Shown: piece by piece, positions 33,510-43,579 of the stretch
Layout of the letters: each line of letters starts with the position of its first letter
How positions within the stretch are numbered: position 1 is the first letter of the stretch
Assembly: GCF_000004195.4 (NCBI RefSeq)
Contig: NC_030684.2
Location: 66,895,892-66,959,891 of the forward strand
Length of the DNA stretch: 64,000 nucleotides
DNA from: Xenopus tropicalis
Taxonomy: Eukaryota > Chordata > Amphibia > Anura > Pipidae
Reading direction: 5' to 3'
Translations under genes and position numbers: made by a program
Notes under the pieces: model-generated
The model's input: the letters and a program-made list of their open reading frames with translations, nothing else
The model's database searches: none
What the model was told of the DNA's origin: nothing

Positions 33510-34829
33510 TACTGACACACTCCTATGGATTGCTTGTCAGGAAAACGCCACTCACAGACGCGCCTGACACCAGGACGGGGTACAAGGGGTTACACTCAGT
33601 CTCCTTTCACACAGTTTAGACTAACATCAAGCACCCCCAAACAAACCACCGCCCCAAATACAACTATTCGCTGCCACCATCTATCATTAACAGGTGATAG
33701 AAACCCAATTACCCAACTATTTCATGCACAAACTTTCCTACTGCAGTGAGGGATAGTTCTACTACTTCCACACACACACCAGCAGCCACGGTTAATTTAC
33801 ATACACACTGCCCTACTGACAGCCCACTAACTAATAGCATGCACACAGCCAAACAATTAGTACACTTCTAGGCCTGAGCAGTCATACAAGTTACGTGGGA
33901 ATTGATATAGAGCCAAAGGACTAAACTTATTAAATTTTATATTTAATATTACAGCGTAAACAGTGCAGTTTTAAAAAGATGTTACAAAAGAGAAACATAC
34001 ATGCAAAAGTCAATAAAATAAACGGGGATAAAAACACAGAGAAATCCTAAGTACATTACCGAATATCCTGTGCCCTCTGAGGCAAGAGGTTGAAAAACGG
34101 TGAACTCACAATCCAAAAGAACATGGATGCCCCAAAATATGAGTTGCCTGGCACCTGGGTCTGTGCCCTTTTTTATCCTACTCCTGTGACCCTCCCTCAT
34201 TACTGTATTCATGAGGAGGGAGTGCCCGGGGGTGTCTCACAGGACCTCCCCTGTATAGAGCTGTACTTCTCCTGCCCGTTTCTGGTCATATAATATTGGT
34301 ACTTGCCAGTACCCAATATTATTATGACAATAGGGGCTTGTCTTAACCCATATGGGGGCGATCAAAATGATACCAAACATGGGGGGTGTCTCATGTCCCA
34401 GTCCCCCAGAACCCATCCCTGCTCAGAGAGGGGTATAGGCTGCCCCTGTTTGGTATCATTGGGAAGCCTGGGGCCTCCTCATAAATCCTATGTGAGTTAT
34501 GAGGATGTGGACCCTAAAGCAGCGGAGATATGGATCCATTTCTATAATCCATATTTTCTGATAGCTGCACCCCCCCTGCTGCTCTGGGTCCCCAGTTGGC
34601 CTCTTTGATCATAGATCAAAGAAAGCAATAGCCCCAGGTTTCCCGCCCACCAAATGGCTGGATACGAATAGTCTGCTCCCTCTGTTGGAGTTGCCCCCTT
34701 CCCGCAGCCTCTAAATGCCTATTTAATTAAGGGTCTCTGCAGGAGACTAGATGGTGATAGGGGTTAACCCTTTGCCAGGTCCGGGCCATATGGTGCCTGG
34801 CATGACATTGCTATAGGAATGTGTCAGTA
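33510..34829. mobile_element. 1.3-kb DNA transposon-like element, TA flanks
   Basis: TACTGACACACTCCTATGG at the left and CTATAGGAATGTGTCAGTA at the right pair over about 18 bases with few mismatches, and TA borders both ends, which points to a Tc1/mariner-like non-autonomous element. The interior has a foldback at 34291-34322 (TAATATTGGTAC / GTACCCAATATTA). A 101-codon frame at 34303-34608 has no transposase or other domain that I recognise. An LTR is an alternative reading, but the inverted ends are too long for that. Confidence 0.55.
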
Positions 34830-34848
34830 TGGCTTTCACCATATAGCT

Positions 34849-35355
34849 TTAAAGGACAATGAAAGGTTAATATAAATTAAAAGTAAGACTAAAGGCATTC
34901 TTTTTAAGTACTTACTGCATATCTAAATTCCCAGATCCCTGCTTGCTTCTCTCAGATATGGTGCTGGCAGCCTACAGCAGTGTGAAGACTACAGTGACAT
35001 CACTGAAATCTCTCTACCCTTCCTGTAGCTGCCAGCGGCAGCCTTCCTATTCTCTGAGCATGTGTGTAACTTGATCCTGTCTCCTGTTCTGAGCTACACA
35101 TGCCCACCAGCCAATCAGAAGTAGATCTGCCAGAGGGGAGGGGGGGGGGAATGAAACACATGTGCAGTATGAAGCAAGGAGGGAAAGGAAGGGAGAATAC
35201 CTTTTTAGAGATGGCTGCCTGTTCTAGAAAATGTGAAGTAAGTGTGACTGAGTAAATATTTGATTAGGTGAGCCAAAAGTGTGGTGTTTTTACTAAACAA
35301 TAGGAGGACTATTGGGCAGTATGCTTTTTACATTTTGACTTGCATTCTCCTTTAA
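34849..35355. mobile_element. T2-type MITE
   Basis: Left end TTAAAGGACAATGAAAGG, right end CTTGCATTCTCCTTTAA, with TTAA at 34849-34852 and 35352-35355. Non-coding. The left end resembles the one at 38867. Confidence 0.75.
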
Positions 35356-35650
35356 TAAACTGCCAGAGCTACATGTAACCCTTGTGATATAATTCTCATG
35401 TCTGGATGTGTCATATTATTATTCCATGTTATACATTTTTGAACAGCATGTTAGTTGGCTAAAAATACAAATATCAGCTGCTTCGTAAATTGAGGGAACT
35501 TCAAATGTCATAGTCACACACTCTCTTCCGTTTGTAAGTCCCATGATTAAATGCATTTGCTCTTTGGTTATTTATGGGAGCTCTGCAAAATCTCATACAG
35601 TATAATAATGCCTGTTATTCAGCAAACTAACCCAACACTGTATTTAAGAG
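35356..35650. other. No recognisable feature
   Basis: Short unique-looking spacer. Confidence 0.4.
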
Positions 35651-36385
35651 TACAGGTATGGGACTTGTTATTCAGATGCTCAGGACCTGGGGGTTTCTGA
35701 ATAAGGGATCTCTCTGTAATTTGGATCTCCATAATTTAAGTCTACTAAAAACCATTTAACCCAGGGGTAGGGAACCTATGGCTCGGGAGCCAGATGTGAC
35801 TCTTTTGATGGCTGCATCTGGCTCACTGCCAAAACTTTAATAAAAAAATAACGGGGGGTGTGGCCTGCGCTCGGCGGATAGAAGACATGTTCTAAGCCTT
35901 AGAACACGTCTTCTATCTGCCGAGCGCAGGCCACGTCCTCCTCCGCATCGCATCCGGCATCCTTGGCACCCACCCTACCATTCCCCTGTGCTCGGCAGAT
36001 AGAAGACGTGTTCTAAGCCTTAGAACACATCTTCTATCCGCCGAGCGCAGGCCACGCCCTCCTCTGCATCGCATCCGGCATCCTTGGGACCCACCCTACC
36101 TTGCCCTGCAGCATCCGCGGCCAAACATATTGTATGGCTCTCACGGAATTACATTTTAAGGTTCCAGACCCCTGATTTAACCATTATATAAAACCCAGTA
36201 GATTGTTTTGCCTCCAATAAGGATTAACTATATATTTGTTACGATCAAGTACAAGGTACTGTTTTATTCCAGAGAAAAAAAATAATTAGCTGATTAAAAT
36301 GGAATCTAAGGGAAATGGTCTTCCTGTAATTCAGAGATTTCTGGATGATGAGTTTCCAGATAATTGATTCCATTGATTTATTTAA
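35651..36385 (-). mobile_element. Long 'tacaggtatggga' repeat, interrupted
   Basis: Starts TACAGGTATGGGACTTG, then 'gatctccataatttaagtctactaaaaaccatttaa'. After an insertion it resumes 'aacccagtagattg...gatcaagtacaaggtactgttttatt', which is the reverse orientation of the 21956 copy. The two halves fit together once the hAT element at 35762-36174 is removed. Confidence 0.75.
35762..36174. mobile_element. hAT-type MITE carrying two large hairpins
   Basis: Ends CAGGGGTAGGGAACC and GGTTCCAGACCCCTG are inverted, and ATTTAACC flanks both sides exactly (35754-35761, 36175-36182), a perfect 8-bp hAT duplication. Inside, a 75-base palindrome (35860-35934, centre 35897) is repeated 121 bases later (about 35986-36050, centre 36018), together with the following 'gcatcgcatccggcatcctt' spacer. 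There is no transposase; 413 bases in total. Confidence 0.85.
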
Positions 36386-36429
36386 TAAATCATGTTTTGC
36401 TAACGCGATATGGATATTTAACAAATGCG

Positions 36430-36746
36430 CTTCCTATACTGGAAACCCATTATCCAGAAAGTCCCAAATTACGGATAGGTCATCTTCCATAGACTCCATT
36501 ATAAGCTTATAATGTTAATTTTTAAAATTGATTTCCTTTTTCTCTGTAATTATAAAACAGTACCTTGTACTCGATCCCAACTTAGATAATTAGTCCTTAT
36601 TGGATACAAAACAAGCCTATTGGGTTTATTCAATGTTTAAATGATGTTTAGCAGACATTAAGTTATGGAGATCCAAATTACAGAAAGATCCCTTATCTAA
36701 AAACTCCAGGTACCGAGCATTCTGAATAACAGGTCCCATACCTGCA
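36430..36746 (+). mobile_element. Long 'tacaggtatggga' repeat, opposite orientation
   Basis: Same family as 21956, running the other way from the neighbour at 35651, and ending AACAGGTCCCATACCTGCA. The left terminal bases are missing. The two copies form a widely spaced inverted pair. Confidence 0.75.
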
Positions 36747-36831
36747 CTGGGGTTAATTTGTTTTATTCCAAAGAGTCATGTTGAAAGGTGCTAGGACTAA
36801 ACTGTGAAGGTAAGGCTACAATAAAGGGGGC

Positions 36832-37229
36832 ATTTACTAACGCCTGTTTTTTTCAATTCAGTTTTTTGGTGCCAAAATATGATTTTGTTGTGAAAACATT
36901 TTTGGGTGATTTATTATGCAATAAAACCATGACAAATCCTAAAGCAAACATACAACATATAAAACTTGTCAATATTATGTAGAAGCCAATGGCAGATTCA
37001 CTTTTACAACTGGGTGACTTTTCTTCGTGGTGTTAAAGGTTTTCAGGCTTTTTTATGCTGTCATTTGTACGACAATACTAAAAAGTTACATTTTTTTGTG
37101 AGACAATATGGAAACGTCAGTTTTCGCATGTGCTTTTTCAGTTTGGATCTTTGACACTGGTAGAAATGAGTTTGGTTTCAAAAAATTATAAAACCACAAA
37201 AATCGGAATGTTGATAAATGCCCCCTTAA
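36832..37229. mobile_element. Harbinger-type MITE
   Basis: Left end AGGGGGCATTTACTAACG, right end GTTGATAAATGCCCCCT, inverted. TAA at 36832-36834 and 37227-37229 gives the expected 3-bp duplication. The interior matches the worn copy at 30945. Confidence 0.8.
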
Positions 37230-37407
37230 TGTTATGTTTATTACAAATAGGAATCTAGTAAAACATTCTGTTCAATTTCTTCCAGGATTACTTATAAGCC
37301 ATAGAAATGTATTACATTCAAAGTAATTGTCTAGCGCACAGACATGCTGGACAGCTCCCCATTCCAGTCAGTCCTGGTACAGGCTCTCTTGTTATCACAT
37401 TTGCTAA

Positions 37408-37632
37408 GCCACACACTTAGTTCCTACTGTACGAGAAGCATCACCGGATTGCCTTCTTGCAGTCCCAGGGCAATTTCTTGAGAGAGACGAGTTCAGGCAG
37501 AGTTCGGCTGTATGTGATTCCATGAAGCTCCAGGTTAGGAGAGGAGCACAGCTGCTCACACTGACTGTCCCTGTAGACTCGCCTGCTGAGCCTTCCAGAT
37601 GCCGAGCCTTCTACACTCACGCTGCAGCTTAG
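37408..37632 (+). other. Exon-like open segment, unproven
   Basis: In a patch clearly richer in G+C and CpG than its surroundings, one plus-strand frame stays open from the codon after TAA 37405-37407 to TAG 37630-37632: 74 codons with balanced amino-acid content. A polypyrimidine-AG (TTGCCTTCTTGCAG, ending about 37471) would make a good splice acceptor inside it, and CCAG|GTTAGG (37530-37539) or GCT|GTATGT could be donors. The only ATG in frame is late, so it would have to be an internal or terminal exon or a pseudogene piece. I recognise no domain with confidence; the part VRRGAQLLTLTV has a PDZ-like feel but this is weak. The minus strand also carries a 40-codon ATG frame here. It could equally be a non-coding exon or chance. 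Confidence 0.2.
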
Positions 37633-37649
37633 CTTGTCACACTGGCAGA

Positions 37650-37960
37650 AGCCAGAGCAAATTAGAAATACTGATCAAGAATGACAACTACTTTTTTTCC
37701 CCTTGACTGCGTAACATAGATTTACTGGTCTTATCTGTAAATGTGACCTCTTCCCTGCTGACCAAGTAATTAACCAAGAGACAATTGCTGGCTTTTCCAG
37801 TGCTTTCTAGAAGAAATTCATTACACTGAAATTGCATTTATCATGAGAGATAAGTGAACTACTAGCAGTTCTTGACATTTTAATTTGCATTTGAAAAATG
37901 TACATTTTGCCAATATTTCTTGAGACACAAAATGCCTTTATGTGTTGTTGCTCAGTTGCA
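37650..37960. other. Repeat-free complex segment
   Basis: Continues the non-repeat block from 37260. It has AAGTAATTAACCAAG near 37764 and TTTGCAT near 37885. Could be regulatory, but I see no decisive signal. Confidence 0.25.
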
Positions 37961-38000
37961 AATGTTAAAATGCCTGTTCAGCTGCTGTTGTTATTCAAAC

Positions 38001-38163
38001 CAGTGGTGTATCTATAGAGGAAGCAGACTGTACAGTCGCAGGGGGGTCCGGACAGCAGGGTCTGCTTCCTCTATAGCTGCAGAGACATGCCTCCTCCCTG
38101 GCTTCCCTCCTGCCTAAGAAAGAGAGGACAGGTGGGCAGGGGAATCACATAGTCATGCCACTG
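38001..38163. mobile_element. hAT-type MITE, perfect 8-bp duplication
   Basis: CAGTGGTGTATC at the left and AGTCATGCCACTG at the right, flanked exactly by ATTCAAAC (37993-38000 and 38164-38171). Inside, CTATAGAGGAAGCAGAC pairs perfectly with GTCTGCTTCCTCTATAG, forming a stem of 17 bp. 163 bases, non-coding, young-looking. Confidence 0.9.
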
Positions 38164-38193
38164 ATTCAAACCCATGTGATGTGTAATGAAGGC

Positions 38194-38390
38194 TAGTGAT
38201 GAGCAAATCTGTCCCGTTTTGCCGGAAAATTTGTAAAACTGCTGAAAAATTTGGCAAAAACTCATGAAACATGCGTACCACTTAGCTGTTTTGACATGCA
38301 TGACTTTTTTGATGCACCCATGCCCTTTTATGAAGCAACCAGCAGCCAATTTCACTGCAAATCCATGCAAAAAAAATTTGCTTATCACTA
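38194..38390. mobile_element. 'tagtgatgagcgaa' MITE, short copy
   Basis: TAGTGATGAGCAAATCTGTC at the left, AAATTTGCTTATCACTA at the right. About 200 bases, with an internal deletion compared with 33151. Confidence 0.75.
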
Positions 38391-38618
38391 ACAAAGGCAC
38401 CATAGTAAAAGACACAACAGAAACAGGAATACGCCCATAATTAGGCCTCTCCTACATATTAAGGCCCTCTACAGAACTATCATTTCCTGTCTTTGTAGTT
38501 CTCCTACAAAGGATAGTAGTAGTAGGATAGTAGTAGTTCTCCTATAAAGGGTGAATAAAGGGTGTGCAGTGTTCAGTCTGGGAGCCAAGAAACAAGCATA
38601 TAGCAGGCCACATTTTGT

Positions 38619-38866
38619 TTAAAGGAGTAGTTCACCTTTAATTTACCTTTTAGTATGTTATTTCTCTTCCAAACTATTGTTCCACCACTGCTTGGCTGGT
38701 AGAGTAATGTAGGCCCTAGCAACCAAATATCAGCTGAAATTCCAAACTGAAGAGATACTGAACAAAAAGCTAAATAATTCAAAAACCATAAAAAGTGAAC
38801 AGACAGGGGTCAATAATACAATAAAAGATAAACACAGATTACAGTTACTTTCATGTTTAAAGGACA
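38619..38866. mobile_element. T2-type MITE, partial
   Basis: TTAAAGGAGTAGTTCACCTTTAA is the common T2 left end, followed by typical interior (ttttagtatgtta, ggccctagcaaccaaat, aaaaagctaaataattcaaaaacc). The right end is lost or overwritten by the next element. Confidence 0.65.
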
Positions 38867-39600
38867 ATGAAAGGTTAAAAAATAACTATAAATCTTACTA
38901 TAAAGGCATCCTTTTGAAGATAGTAAGTCCAGGAGTTGGCTGACGTAAAAGAGATTACTTTCTGTCTTAAGTCGCATTAGCCAATTTTTTATCTATTGCG
39001 CATGTTTGTAAAATTAAGTTTTCCTCTCAGCAATGAAGTGCAGTTTGGGACAAGCCGACGGATTTTTTACACGTGCGCATTAGCGATTTGTTGTAAGCGC
39101 TTACTTTACTAAGATGTTGGCAGTGTTACTACAGACAGGATGCAGGGTAAAACTTCGTAAAGAAGAATGAAAGGTAAAAACTAAGTAAGCTTTATCAGAA
39201 CGGTCTATGTAAATACAGCCATAAGCACTCACAGAAATGCTGCACTGAGTCCTCTATCAAAATAAACACCGGATTTCTTGTCTTCTTTTTTGTGAACATG
39301 TTCTTCCTCTCTTTTAGGACATCTTCAGGTTTGGGCCACAAGTCTGCTCAGTTCTCTCCTCTCTCCCTCTCCCTTCTCCTGCTCCCCCCTCCCATAAGAA
39401 TGCATAAGAACTCATTCCCCCCTCCCTTAGAAATGTGTGATCTGAGCTTCCAACAGCTATAACTGCAGCAGGAAGCTAGCAAGACCAAGCTAAAATGGCA
39501 GCTGCTAGCAGAGCGAAATTCTAGGGCTCTTTACTCAGGTATAGTAAAGCTTTTTGCTGAATAAATATAGTGTTCTAGTAAATCGGATTTCATGAACTAA
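38867..39600. mobile_element. T2-type MITEs, composite
   Basis: A left end TTAAAGGACAATGAAAGG at 38867 leads into about 290 bases of unclassified text. From 39161 the sequence AGAATGAAAGGTAAAAACTAAG begins a second family, continuing through 'agccataagcactcacagaaatgctgc' and 'agctaaaatggcagctgcta'. This second part is the uninterrupted counterpart of the element at 60756-61773 and proves the insertion there. Right ends are unclear. Confidence 0.65.
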
Positions 39601-40470
39601 AAACATAGCTATCTGCTAATACTATCACTATCAAAAAATTCTATCACAGAAAAAAAATGTGTGCAACTTTTTTCCCGCAACCATGATTTTTCCCTCAAGC
39701 ATTACCTTATTTAAGAAAAAATGCAATAGAATATTTATGGACACGTTTTTAGAAGAAAAAACATGCACACCATTGTTCCATAAACTTCAGTAAGACTAAA
39801 AATCTCAAAATATTTCAACTGGGAAAATGAATAAAGTTGTTAGGGTTGATTCCCATTGTCTTCTATAGAAAATAGCCAGCTTTTACTTGCCAGGTTTTTT
39901 CTGGTGACTGGACGCCAACAGGATTTCTGATAAATCTTCTCTTTTGCTTGATAGTTTAATACAAATACATTGATCAATTATTAAGCTGTGAATTGTGAAT
40001 ATGATGGAATAAATGAGCAAGCACATTATTTCTAGCATTTTAAACATTGTGCAGAATAAAAAACATTATCTAAGCAATAGCAGTGAATAAGCAGAGACAA
40101 CCTACAAAATCGGATCCCAACCTAATTTCTAGTGATATTTTTTAAGTAGAAGTTGACTCTATCGTGCTGTGCTTCAATTTCACATAAATTATCAGCTATA
40201 ATCATTTAGCTGCAGGTTCCACGTAGATTAAAAAGAGGCAAATTGCTGAGCAGACTCTCACTAGGCTTTGCATGAATATCTCTTTGAGGGTTTATAAATT
40301 ATATTGATTTCTTTGCAGACATTATAAATCAAATGTGCCATAATCATTGGTTTACCCATTTTTGTTCACTTTGTCTACCATAATACAATAAGCAGCTTGG
40401 ACCTTGTTTTCCTAGCTCTGATTATACAGTAAAACATTTCTAAATATATAAAAAATAGGGAGTTATGTAG
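39601..40470. other. No recognisable feature
   Basis: Nothing recognised beyond AT-rich unique sequence. Confidence 0.35.
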
Positions 40471-40830
40471 TGATATGGCTGATATTTTCCCCAGTGCTAT
40501 AACCCATGGTATCTACAACACCAAACATATAAAAGACAACTGCTGATTGGTTAATGGTGCACGCCAAACATTTTGGCTATGTTGCAACATAACTCATTTA
40601 TAAACATTGGGCTACCATCTGGGCAAGCATTGTTTATGCTTTCATTGTTTAACATTCAGCTGTCTAAAAAAAGGCAATCACTGATTGGTTGGTATGGGTT
40701 ACTGCTCAGTGTCTACAAATGAGCCCCTATTAGCATTTAATGTTTATGAAATGGCTGATCTAGAAGATATTACAGGGCAAATTTTGTCGCCGTTTTTTAC
40801 ACAGCATAATAAATCTGCCCCTGAGTGTTA
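40471..40830. mobile_element. MITE fragments, 'attggttggtatgggtta' family
   Basis: Contains 'ccagtgctataacccatgg', 'ctgattggttaatgg', the inverse-like 'tgattggttggtatgggttactg', 'gagccccta', and a 'ataaatctgcccctga' end. These are parts of one or two decayed MITEs; exact borders are not resolved. Confidence 0.45.
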
Positions 40831-41203
40831 TATTCAGTAAATTAATACATGGAAAAAGTCTGCTTTACTTATGAAGGCAGAACTATGGGCATAAATAATA
40901 TTAGTGAATTTAATTTTCCCCAGAAAGGGTAAAGTTAGCATAATTATATTTAAATGCTAATACCAGCTGTCAATAATCCCAATTAATGTGATATATTTTG
41001 CAACTTTATGACTGTTATCAAGTCATTAATAGCCCTGGAAACTTTTGTGCCATAATGATATAACTTTTTCTGCCAGTTTATCTGTTCAACGTAGGATTCA
41101 AATGACAAATAAATTAGATGATATTGGGCTTTGTGTTCATATTCCTGTAAGAGTTAGAACATTGTTGCATTGAGTCTAGAGGACTATTAAAGGAAAATTG
41201 TAT
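40831..41203. other. No recognisable feature
   Basis: Nothing recognised. Confidence 0.4.
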
Positions 41204-41632
41204 TTAAAGGGAAGTGGGTCACTTCCTCATAAATATATTTGTCTTATTTTATATATATATATAATATATAAACAAAAATACAGCTCATCCCATGAATCAA
41301 TCAAAACTATTTGGGTGCATATCGGTGAGTGGCTTGTATTATATACTATACACATTACCCCAGCACTCCATTATAAAGCTTCAAGAGAGAATTAAAAACC
41401 AATTTTGCACACACTGAAGGAAAAATGTCTGCATTTTAGTAAAAAGAGACACGTTTAGTTACACGGTTTGTACAAAGTATGCATAAGCTGACGCACCCCG
41501 TCAAGGCAGTGTCCTTGCGTCAGTCCTAACCTAGCGAAAAAAGAGAATATATTTTCTTTGGGGGGAGAAAGACCATACCTGCTTTTCTCTTTATATGGCA
41601 TGACCTATTCCAAAGAAACCATTCAGTGATTA
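41204..41632 (+). repeat. Repeat complex, copy A
   Basis: Begins with a T2-like end (TTTAAAGGGAAGTGG); a partly matching inverted end, CCACTTCCCCTTAC, occurs near 41714-41727. From 41264 it carries the unit 'acagctcatcccatgaatcaatc ... gctgacgc ... cctaacctagcgaaaaaag', ending at ATTCAG 41626. It is nearly identical to copy B (direct) and copy C (inverted). A hairpin-forming GACGC/GCGTC lies at 41489-41522. The antisense frame at 41526-41729 is not a gene. Confidence 0.8.
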
Positions 41633-41732
41633 AGCGAATAAATACCTTCTTAGCTGCAAGGCTATCCTTAAAGGGGCGGGGTTGGGAGAGCAAGCATTCA
41701 ATTAGGGAAAAGCCACTTCCCCTTACCATACA

Positions 41733-41973
41733 AATATATACAAAAATACAGCTCTATCCCATGAATCAATCAAAACCAATTGGGTGCACGTAGGTGAGTG
41801 GCTTGTATTATATACTATACACATTACCCCAGCACTCCATTATAAAGCTTCAAGAGAAAATTAAAAACCAATTTTGCACACACTGAAGGAAAAATGTCTG
41901 CATTTTAGTAAAAAGAGACACGTTTAGTTACACGGTTTGTACAAAGTATGCATAAGCTGACGCGCTCCGTCAT
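41733..41973 (+). repeat. Repeat complex, copy B (partial)
   Basis: Direct copy of A offset by about 470 bases (ACAGCTCTATCCCATGAATC at 41748). It stops at GACGCGCTCCGTCA, so it lacks the last third of the unit. Confidence 0.85.
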
Positions 41974-42269
41974 ATTCGCTGAATGGTTTCTTTGGAATAG
42001 GTCATGCCATATAAAGAGAAAAGCAGGTATGGTCTTTCTCCCCCCAAAGAAAATATATTCTCTTTTTTCGCTAGGTTAGGACTGACGCAAGGACACTGCC
42101 TTGACGGGGCGCGTCAGCTTATGCATACTTTGTACAAACCGTGTAACTAAACGTGTCTCTTTTTACTAAAATGCAGACATTTTTCCTTCAGTGTGTGCAA
42201 AATTGGTTTTTAATTTTCTCTTGAAGCTTTATAATGGAGTGCTGGGGTAATGTGTATAGTATATATATA
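41974..42269 (-). repeat. Repeat complex, copy C (inverted)
   Basis: Reverse complement of A from CTGAATGG (41979, matching CCATTCAG at 41619) to GTGTATAGTATATA (about 42262, matching 41341). Only a handful of differences over roughly 285 bases. It ends in a TA run and T-run. Confidence 0.85.
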
Positions 42270-42275
42270 TATTTT

Positions 42276-42796
42276 TTTTTAGCAGTGATACATACTGTAT
42301 ACTACATTCTACAATACTACTGTACATTATACTTATTGTTCTTATTTTTCGGTTGAAACAATTTGAAATTGTTTAAACATTGCATACCATGAAATTTACA
42401 GGAAAATAATCACCCTACCTTATTTCTGGAAATGTTCAACTTTCCTTTTTTTAAATATCCTAAAGATTAAAAAACACAAATTTTGCACTAGTAGAATAGC
42501 AAATGAAATTGTTAACATGAAAATCACATGGTTTTTCAAGTGAATTGAAATTGAATGGTTAGCCTCAGGCATAACAAATGGGATAGCAGTAACTGCAATT
42601 ATGCCCATGCCCTCCATTGCACATAGCATATTGCTGCAAAACACTGTTAGAACTTTGAGGTCATTGACAAAAGTGCTTTTTTTATTCACTCTAATAGGGT
42701 ACACATTATCCAGTATCCTTGGCTAATGCAACATGTGATAAAACATCCTTTAAAATAACAAAAAAATTGAGGCCATGAAGCTACACCAGAAAGGCA
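42276..42796. other. No recognisable feature
   Basis: Nothing recognised. The 94-codon antisense frame at 42420-42704 is hydrophobic/low-complexity with no domain. Confidence 0.35.
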
Positions 42797-43228
42797 GTGG
42801 AAGCTCACAGAAATACTAGAAATGCATGTTGGAGGAAATGTAGCAGGTTGTTAGAGCATTACTTGGAGGGCATGTATGGAGAGCTGATGGCTCCTCTGGG
42901 CTTGGCTGGGAAAGCTTGCCCTTACCCTTCTTCATCTGATCTCTCATTTTTTTTACATTTGGCCTTTTATTTCAATTTGTTCTGCCTCTCACTTGCCCAG
43001 AATTTGTGCCTACCTCCAGACTTTTACTATCAGCCATCTGCCACCTCAGATTTTAGCCTGTTATATGGAATTGCCTCCCAGCCTGTTGCTTTTATTAAAT
43101 CATTTTGGTTTAACTGCACATCATTTCCAGGTCTCATCAAGCCACCACCATGCACCCTCAAGATCACACAGCATATAAACTCCTACCCACCAATGAAACA
43201 CCTGTGGTCTCTCCTTAAAAGCATTTGA
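42797..43228 (+). other. Longest open frame in the window, probably not coding
   Basis: An ATG-started frame of 143 codons. It has a leucine/phenylalanine-rich middle (about residues 48-70) that could span a membrane, but no signal-peptide start, no motif I know, and no repeated or conserved look. In AT-rich frog DNA a frame of this length can arise by chance. There are no obvious splice or polyadenylation signals tied to it. Confidence 0.1.
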
Positions 43229-43579
43229 TGAGCAATATGATTTTATTAATCTTGCTTAAATCATCTTTATGATTCACACCACTTCAATAGTCCACTATGC
43301 TTTGTATTTTCCTGCTTAGTTTTATGATTTTTCTTTGTACAGACAAAAAAAAAATGTAGGGGTTGTTAATACTAATCCTATGTCTCAAGTACTCCACAAA
43401 AACAACCTGCACTATTCACTCTTCACTGAAGGAAAGCTAGGTTAATTTGTAATGCATTGTGTAACTAATGTTAAAATTGAGTATAAAGTCAATCCTGAAA
43501 AATCTAGCCAGGGAAACAAGCCACTTTCTGAACAGAATTTTAATTTAGCTGAAGCCCACCCTCCTTAGATCTCCAAAAA

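Noticed and set aside
33510..34829. Solo LTR
   Set aside because: Inverted terminal match of about 18 bases with TA borders is longer than LTR termini usually show, and no 4-6 bp duplication was found.
42797..43228. 143-codon plus-strand frame as a gene
   Set aside because: Longest ATG frame, but no domain, no repeat-protein character and no supporting splice or polyadenylation context. Kept only as a low-confidence note.
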